From the NCBI GenBank assembly GCA_018821715.1, contig JAHJLN010000057.1, positions 1-64,000 of the forward strand: a DNA stretch of 64,000 nt, read 5' to 3'. The notes under the pieces are model-generated. The model made no database searches. It worked only from the letters and a program-made list of their open reading frames with translations, and was not told the origin of the DNA. This document shows positions 20,043 through 29,640 of this stretch, piece by piece. The stretch comes from Pseudomonadota bacterium (GTDB lineage: Bacteria > Desulfobacterota > Desulfobacteria > Desulfobacterales > Desulfobacteraceae). The position numbers and the translations under genes are program-made. Position 1 is the first letter of the stretch, and every line of letters begins with the position of its first letter.

Positions 20043-21575
20043 TTAAAAAGACCCCCTGTCAAAACTTCTGTACTGGATGGCTTCGGCAAGATGATGCCGT
20101 TCAATTTCAGGGGCATTTTCCAAATCTGCAATGGTCCTTCCCACCCGTATAACAGAATGGCAGGCCCTTACCGAAAAGCCAAGAACATCAACAGCCTGTT
20201 CAAGAAGTTTTTCGCATTCAACATCCAGGTGGCAGAATTTTTTCAAATGGCGGCTGTTCATTCTTGCATTGCCGTGTAAAGATAATTTTGAAAGCCTTTT
20301 ATTTTGAATCTTACGAGCCGTATCAACCCTTTTTCTTATCGCAGCTGAGGTCTTATCATCGGGTTTTGCCGATAAGTCCTTATACTCAACTCTTGGAACG
20401 TCTATTTGAATATCAATCCTGTCAAGAAGCGGTCCTGAAATTTTCGATCGATATTTTTGAACCTGGGGTGCTGTGCAAATGCATTTCCCCATGGGATCGG
20501 ACAAATATCCGCAGGGGCAGGGATTCATGGCTGCCACCAGCATGAATCGCGACGGAAAGGTGGCTTTCATTCCGGCCCGGGAAATGGAAACCTTTCCATC
20601 TTCAAGGGGTTGCCTTAACACCTCCAACACATTTTTTTTAAACTCAGGCAATTCATCTAAAAAAAGCACGCCATTATGGGCCAGGCTTATTTCACCGGGA
20701 ACAGGCTTTGACCCTCCACCCACAAGGCCTGCATCTGAAATCGTATGGTGGGGGGATCGAAACGGCCTTGAAAAAAAAACTGCCTTTTGATCTTCAACCA
20801 ATCCCATAACAGAATGAATTCTTGTAACCTCAATGGCTTCTTCAAAGGTCAGCTCAGGCAGAATGGTCGGCAGCCGTTTTGCCAGCATGCTTTTCCCTGA
20901 TCCCGGCGGTCCTGTCATTAAAACGCTGTGGAACCCTGCCGCAGCGATTTCCATGGCCCTTTTGGCATTGGGCTGACCCCTGACATCAGAGAAATCCATT
21001 CCATAGGCAGTCCCACCTGAACTTTTTGGTTGTATCGGGTCCATATGATAGGGTTCAATCCTGACAAATCCTGAAAAAAAATCAACAATTTGCGACAGGC
21101 TTTTTACCGGCAGCACATCAATACCCTTCACCATGGCAGCTTCATCTGCATTTTCAAAAGGGATGATAATCCCCTTGTACCCATTTTCTTTTGCTGCCAG
21201 GGCAAAGGGGAGGACTGCCTTTACAGGCTTTACTTTCCCGTCAAGGGAAAGTTCACCAGATATAAGATATGCACTTACCTGATCTGAAACAATACGCTTA
21301 GAGGCAACCAGAATACCGATGGCAATGGGCAGATCAAATCCTGTTCCTTCCTTTTTTACATCAGCAGGTGCGAGATTGACCACAAGACGTTCCATCGGGA
21401 AGGTATACCCTGAATTTTTTATTGCGGTTTTAACCCGATCCTTGCTTTCCCTGACAGATATTTCCGGCAACCCGACAATATTAAAGACCGGGAGACCATA
21501 GGAAATGTCCACTTCAACTTCAACAATAAATCCATCAATCCCTGTTACTGAGCAAGAGCCTACTTTTGCAAGCAA
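20043..21575 (-). CDS. comM: YifB/ComM-family Mg chelatase-like AAA ATPase
   Basis: VEVDISYGLPVFNIVGLPEISVRESKDRVKTAIKNSGY, GPPGSGKSMLAKRLPTILP, FRSPHHTISDAGLVGGG, ISLAHNGVLFLDELPEF. Confidence 0.95.
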   Translation of the reverse strand: MLAKVGSCSVTGIDGFIVEVEVDISYGLPVFNIVGLPEISVRESKDRVKTAIKNSGYTFPMERLVVNLAPADVKKEGTGFDLPIAIGILVASKRIVSDQVSAYLISGELSLDGKVKPVKAVLPFALAAKENGYKGIIIPFENADEAAMVKGIDVLPVKSLSQIVDFFSGFVRIEPYHMDPIQPKSSGGTAYGMDFSDVRGQPNAKRAMEIAAAGFHSVLMTGPPGSGKSMLAKRLPTILPELTFEEAIEVTRIHSVMGLVEDQKAVFFSRPFRSPHHTISDAGLVGGGSKPVPGEISLAHNGVLFLDELPEFKKNVLEVLRQPLEDGKVSISRAGMKATFPSRFMLVAAMNPCPCGYLSDPMGKCICTAPQVQKYRSKISGPLLDRIDIQIDVPRVEYKDLSAKPDDKTSAAIRKRVDTARKIQNKRLSKLSLHGNARMNSRHLKKFCHLDVECEKLLEQAVDVLGFSVRACHSVIRVGRTIADLENAPEIERHHLAEAIQYRSFDRGSF

Positions 21576-21764
21576 TTATACTCCTTTTCAAACTGTTACC
21601 CTGCGGTTTTACAATTTTTTACAATATTTGCGTTTACTTATCTCTATCAAAAAACAAGAATGAACCAAAGATTTTTTTCATTTGCTTTGCTTTATGTATT
21701 AAAATCAGATATATATAGCAAACAAAATTTTAAGTTTACCCTTAATGATGAACCCAAATAGAAT

Positions 21765-22634
21765 ATGACCAGATTTTTATTACAAAGAACGCTGTCACAA
21801 AAGGTCTCTGCTTCAGGGACCGGGGTACACTCGGGAAAGCAAACACATCTTACCATAAAACCTGCACCTGAGAACCACGGCATTAAATTCAGGCGGGTTG
21901 ATCTGCCGGGCACCCAGGATATCCAGGCCCTTTTCAAACTTGTTGTAGATACCAGCCTTGCAACGGTACTTGGAATCAATGGCGCCATTGTATCAACAAT
22001 TGAACATTTAATGGCCAGTTTTGCAGGCCTTGGAATTGATAATGCCCTGGTGGAAATAGATGACTATGAAATTCCCATTATGGACGGCAGTGCCAAAGTT
22101 TTTACTCAACTTATTGAGGCTGCAGGGATTGTAGAGCAAGCAGCCCCCAAACATTTTTTAATTGTAAACAAACCCATTAAAGTAATTGATAATGACAAGT
22201 CCGTAGCAGTGTATCCGGAACCGTGTTTTAAAATAACCTGTAACATTGAGTTTGGGCATGCTTTAATTGGAAAACAAACCATTACATTTGACCGGGCTAA
22301 AAATAATTTCAACAAAGAAATCAGTCGGGCCAGAACTTTTGGGTTTATCCAGGACCTGGAATTGTTAAGAAAATTCAGCCTTGGCAAAGGCGGAAGTCTT
22401 GACAATGCCATCATTATTGATAAAGATAGAATTTTAAATAAAGAAGGGCTAAGATATCCTGATGAATTTGTCAGACACAAACTCTTAGACAGCCTTGGAG
22501 ATTTTTCCCTGCTTGGCATGCCCATCCAGGGACATATTGTTACCCACAAATCAGGGCATACCCTGAATCATTTATTTATTGAAAAATTTTTAGAAAACAA
22601 GGATGCCTGGGAAACAGGTCCGGCAAAAATTTAA
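21765..22634 (+). CDS. lpxC: UDP-3-O-acyl-N-acetylglucosamine deacetylase
   Basis: QRTLSQKVSASGTGVHSG, STIEHLMASFAGLGIDNALVEID, EIPIMDGSA, ARTFGF, GHIVTHKSGHTLNH. Confidence 0.96.
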   Translation: MTRFLLQRTLSQKVSASGTGVHSGKQTHLTIKPAPENHGIKFRRVDLPGTQDIQALFKLVVDTSLATVLGINGAIVSTIEHLMASFAGLGIDNALVEIDDYEIPIMDGSAKVFTQLIEAAGIVEQAAPKHFLIVNKPIKVIDNDKSVAVYPEPCFKITCNIEFGHALIGKQTITFDRAKNNFNKEISRARTFGFIQDLELLRKFSLGKGGSLDNAIIIDKDRILNKEGLRYPDEFVRHKLLDSLGDFSLLGMPIQGHIVTHKSGHTLNHLFIEKFLENKDAWETGPAKI

Positions 22635-22651
22635 ATGATGTTTTTATACAT

Positions 22652-23242
22652 ATGATGCAAACTTCCTTTTATAAAACAATACTGACACTAGTTGTGTCAG
22701 TGTGTATTGTGCTGTATCTTTTGGTGCCTTCTTTAGCATCTTCATCTGAAGAATCCCCAGTGATTGAAAACATAAAACTTGCAAACACCAGAGATGATCT
22801 CTTAACCTATTTTGATGTAAAAAAGGCGTTTACAGAGAAGATAAATCAGGCGGTCCTCAATGGTATTCCAACCACGTTTTCATTTTATATTACACTGCAT
22901 AAAACAAATGGTTCATGGTTTGATAAAAAAATATCCGACATTCAGATCAAATCCACACTAAGGTATAATCCCCTGAAAAAAGAATTCTCTGTTTTGCGTG
23001 CCTGGAAAAATGAAAACGCCGTTGTTACACAGTCATTTGAAGAAGCAAAAGCCTTGATGACGGAAATTGATAATTTAAAAATCATTGCCTTGAATCGACT
23101 TGTCAAGGGAGATAAATACCAACTCGGAATCAAGGCCAAGCTTGACAAAGTCACCCTACCCTTATCGCTTCATTATGTGTTCTTTTTTGTCTCTTTTTGG
23201 GATTTTGAAACAAACTGGTATTTAATTAATTTTACCTATTAA
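22652..23242 (+). CDS. DUF4390-type secreted/membrane-anchored protein
   Basis: N-terminal signal/TM; sits between lpxC and an NtrY-like kinase; ...FTEKINQAVLNGIPTTFSFYITLHK... Confidence 0.7.
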   Translation: MMQTSFYKTILTLVVSVCIVLYLLVPSLASSSEESPVIENIKLANTRDDLLTYFDVKKAFTEKINQAVLNGIPTTFSFYITLHKTNGSWFDKKISDIQIKSTLRYNPLKKEFSVLRAWKNENAVVTQSFEEAKALMTEIDNLKIIALNRLVKGDKYQLGIKAKLDKVTLPLSLHYVFFFVSFWDFETNWYLINFTY

Positions 23243-23261
23243 TGCGCAATGCATCTTAATC

Positions 23262-25490
23262 TTGCCTGAAATGAATCATATGTCTGAATCAAAACATTCA
23301 AAAGACGAGCAGGCCAGAAAAAAAAAAGAAGGTATTTTAATTCTCGTTATCCTTATTACGGTCGGGATTCTAACTTTTATTGAAACCCGGGTCACCGATT
23401 TCGGCAGCGATTTTCCCCTATCCAGTACGGTATTGATGTTTATTTTAATCAACACCAATTTATTGCTGTTGCTTGCACTGCTCTTGCTGGTCTTTCGAAA
23501 TCTTGCAAAATTGTATTATGAAAAAAAGAATAATATTTTAGGATCTAAACTCAAAACCCGGCTGGTTGCCGCCTTTATTGTACTTGCACTTTTGCCGACA
23601 ACGGTTCTCTTCTTTTTTTCCATTCATTTTATTTCTACCAGCATTGCTTTCTGGTTTAATACCCCGGTTGAACAGACCCTCAACAGTTCATTGGCTGTCG
23701 GCCAGAAATTGTATGAATATATTGAAGAAAAAAATGAATTCTTTGCTAAAAGAGCAGCGTTTCAAATAGATTCCAGAAAGCTTTTAGACAAAGAAAACGA
23801 AAATAAGCTGACCCGTTATTCCCAGGTCATACAACGGGCATTTAACCGACATGCAGTTGAGATTTATACACCCGATGCCAAGCGTGTCAGCCTTTCTCTG
23901 GCAAATGAACTGGAAAGTCTTCATTTCGGCCTTTTAACCAGTAATGATTTGACCGACATCCCTTTTGGACAGAACACCCACACGATTTCACAGAATATCA
24001 AAGAAGGAGAATTCTTAAGGACCATTGCGGTTATTCCTTTTGGCTCTGATCCGAAAAAAGCCAAGGCGTTTATCGTCATTACCACCCTGGTATCACCTGA
24101 ACTGTCCCAAAACCTGCAGGCCATTCTAAAAGGGATAGAAGAATACCATCAGCTTAAAATGGCAAAAAAACCGGCACAGATATCCTATTATATTGCGCTT
24201 TCAATTGTTGCGCTTCTGGTTGTTTTCTGTGCTATCTGGTTCGGGTTTCAACTGGCAAAATCCATTACCATCCCCATAATGAAATTTGCAGAAGGAACTC
24301 AACGGGTAACGGATGGAGACTTAAACTATCAAATTGATTTTCAAACAGATGATGAAATCGGGACCCTGATAAAGTCTTTTAATTCAATGACCCGGCAGCT
24401 TGCCACAGGCAGGGAACAGATTGCGCTTTCCGGTGAAATGCTCAGGCAACAGAATGCCGAACTTGAAAAAAGTCGTCAATACATTGAAATTGTATTGGAA
24501 AATATTTCTGCGGGTGTGATCTCCATTGACAATAAGGGAACCATTACGACCATTAACAAGGCAGCAGAATCCTTGCTGGATATTAACAGCCACAATATTT
24601 TAAACCAAAACTTTAAAGATGTTTTAAAAGACGAATATTTACAGATTGCAGACAAGATTTATCATCAAGTGTCCCAGGGCGAGGAAACGCTTGAGATGCC
24701 CCTTTCCGCAACAGTTTCAGGTACCCCGAAGCATTTTTCCTTAAATTTTAATGCCTTAAAAAATGATCAGGGAAAAAATATCGGGTCCGTACTGGTGTTT
24801 GATGACGTCACCGAACTTGAAAAAGCTCAGCGAGTCGCCGCCTGGAGAGAGGTTGCCAGAAGAATCGCCCATGAAGTCAAAAACCCTTTGACACCCATAA
24901 AACTATCTGCTCAGCGGCTGAAACGCAAGTACGGTCATAAGATTAATGATCAGATTTTTAACAATTGTGCAGACACCATTGTGGAACACGTGGACCTGAT
25001 TAAAAATCTTGTCAATCAGTTTGCCGCTTTTGCCAAATTCCCGGATGCAAACATTGTCCAATGCAGGATTGAAAATATTATTCTTGAAACCATTGCACTG
25101 TACCGCGAAGGCCTTGAAAAAGTGGATATCAGATCCAGGTTTGCAGAGAATATCCCGGTACTAAAACTGGGCCATCAGCATATGAAACAGGCATTTATCA
25201 ACCTGATTGACAATGCCGTGTATGCGATAAATAAAGACGGCATGATTCTGATTGATGTCTCTTATGATGAGATTTTAAAAATTGTGAGAATTGAAATTGC
25301 CGACAATGGCAAAGGGATCTCGGATAAAGAAAAAACTCGATTGTTTGAACCTTATTTTTCCACTAAGAAATCAGGGATGGGACTTGGCCTTGCCATTGTC
25401 AACTCTATCATTTCCGACCATAATGGTGTAATAAGGGTTCAGGATAATAAACCTAAGGGTGCAAAATTCATCATTGAATTGCCCACATGA
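23262..25490 (+). CDS. ntrY: NtrY-like membrane sensor histidine kinase (HAMP, PAS, HisKA, HATPase)
   Basis: VTDGDLNYQIDFQTDDEIGTLIKSFNSM HAMP; ARRIAHEVKNPLTPIKLSAQRLKRKY; GMGLGLAIVNSII. Confidence 0.9.
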   Translation: MPEMNHMSESKHSKDEQARKKKEGILILVILITVGILTFIETRVTDFGSDFPLSSTVLMFILINTNLLLLLALLLLVFRNLAKLYYEKKNNILGSKLKTRLVAAFIVLALLPTTVLFFFSIHFISTSIAFWFNTPVEQTLNSSLAVGQKLYEYIEEKNEFFAKRAAFQIDSRKLLDKENENKLTRYSQVIQRAFNRHAVEIYTPDAKRVSLSLANELESLHFGLLTSNDLTDIPFGQNTHTISQNIKEGEFLRTIAVIPFGSDPKKAKAFIVITTLVSPELSQNLQAILKGIEEYHQLKMAKKPAQISYYIALSIVALLVVFCAIWFGFQLAKSITIPIMKFAEGTQRVTDGDLNYQIDFQTDDEIGTLIKSFNSMTRQLATGREQIALSGEMLRQQNAELEKSRQYIEIVLENISAGVISIDNKGTITTINKAAESLLDINSHNILNQNFKDVLKDEYLQIADKIYHQVSQGEETLEMPLSATVSGTPKHFSLNFNALKNDQGKNIGSVLVFDDVTELEKAQRVAAWREVARRIAHEVKNPLTPIKLSAQRLKRKYGHKINDQIFNNCADTIVEHVDLIKNLVNQFAAFAKFPDANIVQCRIENIILETIALYREGLEKVDIRSRFAENIPVLKLGHQHMKQAFINLIDNAVYAINKDGMILIDVSYDEILKIVRIEIADNGKGISDKEKTRLFEPYFSTKKSGMGLGLAIVNSIISDHNGVIRVQDNKPKGAKFIIELPT

Positions 25491-25523
25491 AAATTTTAAT
25501 GATAACAGGAGAAAAAACATTCT

Positions 25524-26849
25524 ATGTATCCTGCAGTTTTGATTGTTGATGATGAGACAACCATCATAGACTCCCTTGAAGGAATTCTGTCAGACGACGG
25601 ATTTGAAGTCATGCATGCCTTTAACGGGTATGAAGCATTAAAAAAAATTGAAACCGAATCCCCTGACATTGTTCTTTTAGATATCTGGATGCCGGGAATG
25701 GATGGAATAGAAACCTTAAAGGAAATTAAAAAAATAGCGCCCAATCTTCCGGTGGTGATGATTACAGGCCACGGAACCATTGAATCTGCTGTTGATGCCA
25801 CAAAATCAGGCGCCTACGATTTCCTTGAAAAACCGTTATCCATAGACAAGGTAATGGTTACCATCAATAATGCCTTAAACTTTAGAAAACTTGAAGAAGA
25901 AAATTTATACTTACGTAAAAAGAGTATTGAAAAAAATTCCATTACCGGGACCAGTGGTGCTGTTCAAAAGCTATACGGAGAAATTATGAGTGCAGCACCA
26001 ACAGAGGCCTCTATCCTGATTACAGGAGAAAACGGCACCGGAAAAGAGATGGTTGCAAGAACCATTCATCAGTTCAGCTCAAGGCCGGAACAGCCCTTTA
26101 TCATCATTAACTGTGCCGCCATCCCTGAAGAAAATCTGGACAGTGAACTTTTTGGTCATGAAAAAGGGGCTTTTGAAGAAGCCAAGTCAAAAAACAAAGG
26201 CAAATTTGAACTGGCTTCAGGCGGAACTCTTTTTCTTGATGAAATCGGGGATATGAATATCAATACCCAGGCCAAAATCTTAAGAGCCCTTGAGTCAAAG
26301 ACCTTCCAGCGAATCGGTGGCGGAAGGACCCTTCACATGGATGTCCGTCTGATTGCGTCATCCAATAAAAACCTTGAAAAAGAGATTGAAGCCGGCAATT
26401 TCAGGAAAGACCTGTTTTACAGGCTGAATGTAATCCCCATTCATGTCCCGCCGTTAAGGGATAGAAAACAAGATATCCCAATGCTCGTGGATTCGTTTCT
26501 TGAAAAATTATCCAAACAGGCATCAGGAAAAAAGAAAACCATATCTGAAAATGCCATGAACCTTCTTATTGACTATGAATGGCAGGGCAATGTCAGGGAA
26601 TTGAAAAATCTTCTGGAAAGACTTTCAATCATGGTTAAAAACGATCGGATTGGTGTGGCGGATATCCCCGAACCCTACAGCCCTAAATTCAAACCTGTCG
26701 AATTGATCGAAGAAGACCTTGGCCAGGCTAAAAAACAGTTTGAAAAACAATTTATACAGCAGCGGTTATCCCTGGAGGGAGGGGATCTGGCATCTGCAGC
26801 CAAAAAGCTTGGAATTTCTGTAAAATATATTAAGAAAAGCATTTCATAA
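25524..26849 (+). CDS. ntrX: NtrX-like sigma-54-dependent response regulator
   Basis: REC domain (ILIVDDE...DIVLLDIWMPGMDG) plus AAA+ (ITGENGTGKEMVARTIH, ELFGHEKGAFEEA, GGTLFLDEIGDM). Note GAFEEA rather than the canonical GAFTGA. Confidence 0.9.
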   Translation: MYPAVLIVDDETTIIDSLEGILSDDGFEVMHAFNGYEALKKIETESPDIVLLDIWMPGMDGIETLKEIKKIAPNLPVVMITGHGTIESAVDATKSGAYDFLEKPLSIDKVMVTINNALNFRKLEEENLYLRKKSIEKNSITGTSGAVQKLYGEIMSAAPTEASILITGENGTGKEMVARTIHQFSSRPEQPFIIINCAAIPEENLDSELFGHEKGAFEEAKSKNKGKFELASGGTLFLDEIGDMNINTQAKILRALESKTFQRIGGGRTLHMDVRLIASSNKNLEKEIEAGNFRKDLFYRLNVIPIHVPPLRDRKQDIPMLVDSFLEKLSKQASGKKKTISENAMNLLIDYEWQGNVRELKNLLERLSIMVKNDRIGVADIPEPYSPKFKPVELIEEDLGQAKKQFEKQFIQQRLSLEGGDLASAAKKLGISVKYIKKSIS

Positions 26850-26854
26850 CCGTT

Positions 26855-27397
26855 ATGAGAATTATCAGCGGCAGTTGTAAAGGCCGAAAACTTTGCAAGC
26901 TTAAAGGTCTGCAGATCCGCCCCACATCCGACCGGGTAAGAGAAGCTGTTTTTAACATCCTGGGACAGAGGGTCAAGAACGCCACCGTGCTTGATCTGTT
27001 TGCCGGAAGCGGCGCCCTGGGCATTGAAGCCTTAAGCCGGGGGGCTTCTCATGCCACATTTATTGATCTTGCCTGTGATGTTATTCTTGAAAACCTTAAC
27101 CGCTGTCGATTTGAAGAAAAAGCCACGGTTCTCTCTTATGACCTCATAAAGGGAATCATACCCAAAAGCCTTAAGGGACAGATTTTTGATCTTATCTTCA
27201 TTGATCCGCCATATGGGAAAGGGTATATTGAACACATCCTTGAAAAAGAGTCCTTTGCTGACCTGCTCAATGAGAATGGGGTCATAATTGCTGAACAACC
27301 CTGCAAGGAAAGCCTTCAAATTAACTGTTCAGCCCTTGACATTTATCGTCAAAAAAAATACTCAAAGACAATTATTTCCTTTATAAACAAAATTTAA
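26855..27397 (+). CDS. rsmD: 16S rRNA (guanine966-N2)-methyltransferase
   Basis: MRIISGSCKGRKL...IRPTSDRVREAVFNILGQ, VLDLFAGSGALGIEALSRGA, IFIDPPYGKGY-like FIDPPYG. Confidence 0.95.
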   Translation: MRIISGSCKGRKLCKLKGLQIRPTSDRVREAVFNILGQRVKNATVLDLFAGSGALGIEALSRGASHATFIDLACDVILENLNRCRFEEKATVLSYDLIKGIIPKSLKGQIFDLIFIDPPYGKGYIEHILEKESFADLLNENGVIIAEQPCKESLQINCSALDIYRQKKYSKTIISFINKI

Positions 27398-27415
27398 AAC
27401 AAGGATGGCGCATCA

Positions 27416-27910
27416 ATGGCTGATAAAATTGCAATTTACCCGGGCTCTTTTGATCCCTTAACAAATGGACATATTGATATTATTGAACGGGCCCTGGATA
27501 TTTTTGATCAGGTGATTATTGCCGTTTTACATAACCCTTCGAAAAAAGCATTGTTTACCATGGATGAAAGGGTTGCCATGATCAAGCAAAGCTTTAACGG
27601 TAAAAGATCCGTGCTTGTGGATTCTTTTGGCGGACTTCTTGTGGATTATGCAAAAATGAAAAATGCTGTGGCCATTATCCGGGGAATGAGGGCTCTTTCT
27701 GATTTTGAAAGTGAATTCCAGATGGCCTTGATGAACAGAAAATTAAACAAGGAGATACAGTCGGTATTTCTTATGACCGGATTCAGATGGATTTTCACAA
27801 GTTCTTCCATTATCAAGGAAGCGGCACAATTTGGCGGAGATATCAGCGATATGGTCCCCAAAGCCGTCAAACTGAAATTAATGGAAAAATTTCCAAAGAT
27901 AAAGGACTAA
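27416..27910 (+). CDS. coaD: Pantetheine-phosphate adenylyltransferase
   Basis: IAIYPGSFDPLTNGHIDIIERA, IIRGMRALSDFESEFQMALMNRKL, SSSIIKEAAQFGGDISDMVP. Confidence 0.97.
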   Translation: MADKIAIYPGSFDPLTNGHIDIIERALDIFDQVIIAVLHNPSKKALFTMDERVAMIKQSFNGKRSVLVDSFGGLLVDYAKMKNAVAIIRGMRALSDFESEFQMALMNRKLNKEIQSVFLMTGFRWIFTSSSIIKEAAQFGGDISDMVPKAVKLKLMEKFPKIKD

Positions 27911-27913
27911 AAA

Positions 27914-28804
27914 ATGGATCTGTGGCAGCTTCATGTCTTTGTTTCAGTTGTTGAAAACAAAAGCTTTTCAAAGGCATCTGAAGCCATCAACCTTTCTCAA
28001 CCCACGGTGAGCAGTCACATAAAAGAGCTGGAAGACCATTTTAAGTGCCGCCTTTTAGACCGGCTTGGTAAAATCACAGAACCCACAAAAGCAGGCGAAA
28101 TCCTTTATCAATATTCAAAAAAACTGTTAACCCTTAGAGATCAGGCAGAATCCTCTCTACACGATTTTCTAGGAAAAACCAAAGGAAGCCTTTTTATTGG
28201 CGGCAGCACCATTCCTTCGGGATATATCATCCCCAAACTTATCGGTCATTTTTCAAAACAATTCCCGGATATCTTTGTTGAATTGACGGCTGGTGACACC
28301 CTGCAAATTACCCAGGAGATCAAAAAAGGAAAAATTGAAATCGGCATTGTCGGTGCAAAAGTAGATGATCCAAAGATAAAGCAGGAAGAACTGGTTTTGG
28401 ATGAAATGAAACTGATCGTTCCCTCAAACCACAAATGGGCTGCAAAAAAGTCTGTCGACTGCGCAGAACTGTTTGAAGAATCTTTTATTGCAAGAGAAAA
28501 AGGATCAGGAACCTGGCAGTCCATCCTAAAAAGCATGGATAAGGCCGGATATAATTCTAAAAATCTTGATACCCGTATTACTATGGGAAACACTGTTTCT
28601 GTCATTCAAGGCATCTTAAATCATGTCGGGATATCCATTCTTTCCACCATAGCCGTTCAGGACGATATCAACAAAGGACATCTGAAAGCCTTATCTGTAA
28701 AAGGTCTCGATCTCAACCGGTTTTTTTATCTGACCGTGGCAAAAAAAAGGACCTTGTCTCCGATTTGTAAAAAATTTATGGAATTTGCAAAATCTTCCCT
28801 ATAG
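27914..28804 (+). CDS. LysR-family transcriptional regulator (resembles the selenium-metabolism-associated LysR group)
   Basis: N-terminal HTH MDLWQLHVFVSVVENKSFSKASEAINLSQPTVSSHIKELEDHF...; periplasmic-binding-like effector domain. Selenium association is recalled family knowledge, not shown by the sequence. Confidence 0.88.
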   Translation: MDLWQLHVFVSVVENKSFSKASEAINLSQPTVSSHIKELEDHFKCRLLDRLGKITEPTKAGEILYQYSKKLLTLRDQAESSLHDFLGKTKGSLFIGGSTIPSGYIIPKLIGHFSKQFPDIFVELTAGDTLQITQEIKKGKIEIGIVGAKVDDPKIKQEELVLDEMKLIVPSNHKWAAKKSVDCAELFEESFIAREKGSGTWQSILKSMDKAGYNSKNLDTRITMGNTVSVIQGILNHVGISILSTIAVQDDINKGHLKALSVKGLDLNRFFYLTVAKKRTLSPICKKFMEFAKSSL

Positions 28805-28834
28805 GCAGTACATGAGCATCAAGATTAGTTAAAC

Positions 28835-29413
28835 TCATTTTATAGGGACAAATGTGAATTTTTGCCCGCCAACAGACATTTCATACATCAATCCGCCCAG
28901 TGTGTGGATAAATACAGCCATTCCTTTTGTATAGCTTGTTTCTGCCTGTGTGCCGGTGGAGGGTCCCAGACTTGCCCCTGCTGAACTGCCCTGGGTACTT
29001 GCCTGTGCCTGGACTGCTGCCGTGATGGCAACGGCGGACAATGAACCGTCAAATTCAAAGTTGCCGCCTGTAAACTCGTCATAGGAACGTTTATCCTGGA
29101 AAAATATGATTTCACTGAAGGCCTGTCCTCCCAGTTGGAATCCGATGGTGACTTTCATCAGCTCTGTTGTGCCTGAGATGGTGCCCTGCTTGTAAACCCG
29201 ACCGGAACCATAGGCAGCGCCCACAACGATTCCACCTTTTCCAACCTTAGGAAAGACAGCATATCCATAGGCTTCTTTAAAAAAAGGTTTTACTGCATCA
29301 GCCTTATTAAACACGTCAATGGTCTTTGAATAATTGTCCGCCATTACAGTGGTTGAAACTGATAAGAATAGAAGTGTAAAGAATATGGAAAACCAAAATT
29401 TAATCAATTTCAT
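28835..29413 (-). CDS. YSC84/SYLF-domain lipid-binding-like secreted protein
   Basis: Signal peptide; GYAVFPKVGKGGIVVGAAYGSGRVYKQG, GFQLGGQAFSEIIFFQ, TYTKGMAVFIHT-like YTKGMAVFIHTLGGLMYEMSVGGQKF. Confidence 0.85.
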   Translation of the reverse strand: MKLIKFWFSIFFTLLFLSVSTTVMADNYSKTIDVFNKADAVKPFFKEAYGYAVFPKVGKGGIVVGAAYGSGRVYKQGTISGTTELMKVTIGFQLGGQAFSEIIFFQDKRSYDEFTGGNFEFDGSLSAVAITAAVQAQASTQGSSAGASLGPSTGTQAETSYTKGMAVFIHTLGGLMYEMSVGGQKFTFVPIK

Positions 29414-29640
29414 AATCTGTCTCCTTGAAGATTAAATATCATAATTAATGATGGTTTCTTTTTAACAGTCTTATGATTTTAATTCCAGCTATTTCCAGAA
29501 ATTTTTAAAAGAAAATAATGATAACAAAGTAAAATATTACTTTGGCCTTGTGGAATCCATATTATCTAAATATAATTCACTGATATGGAAAAAACTTACC
29601 CCTTTCAGACTGATCCTGGTTTAAGTCACTTGGATCTGCT

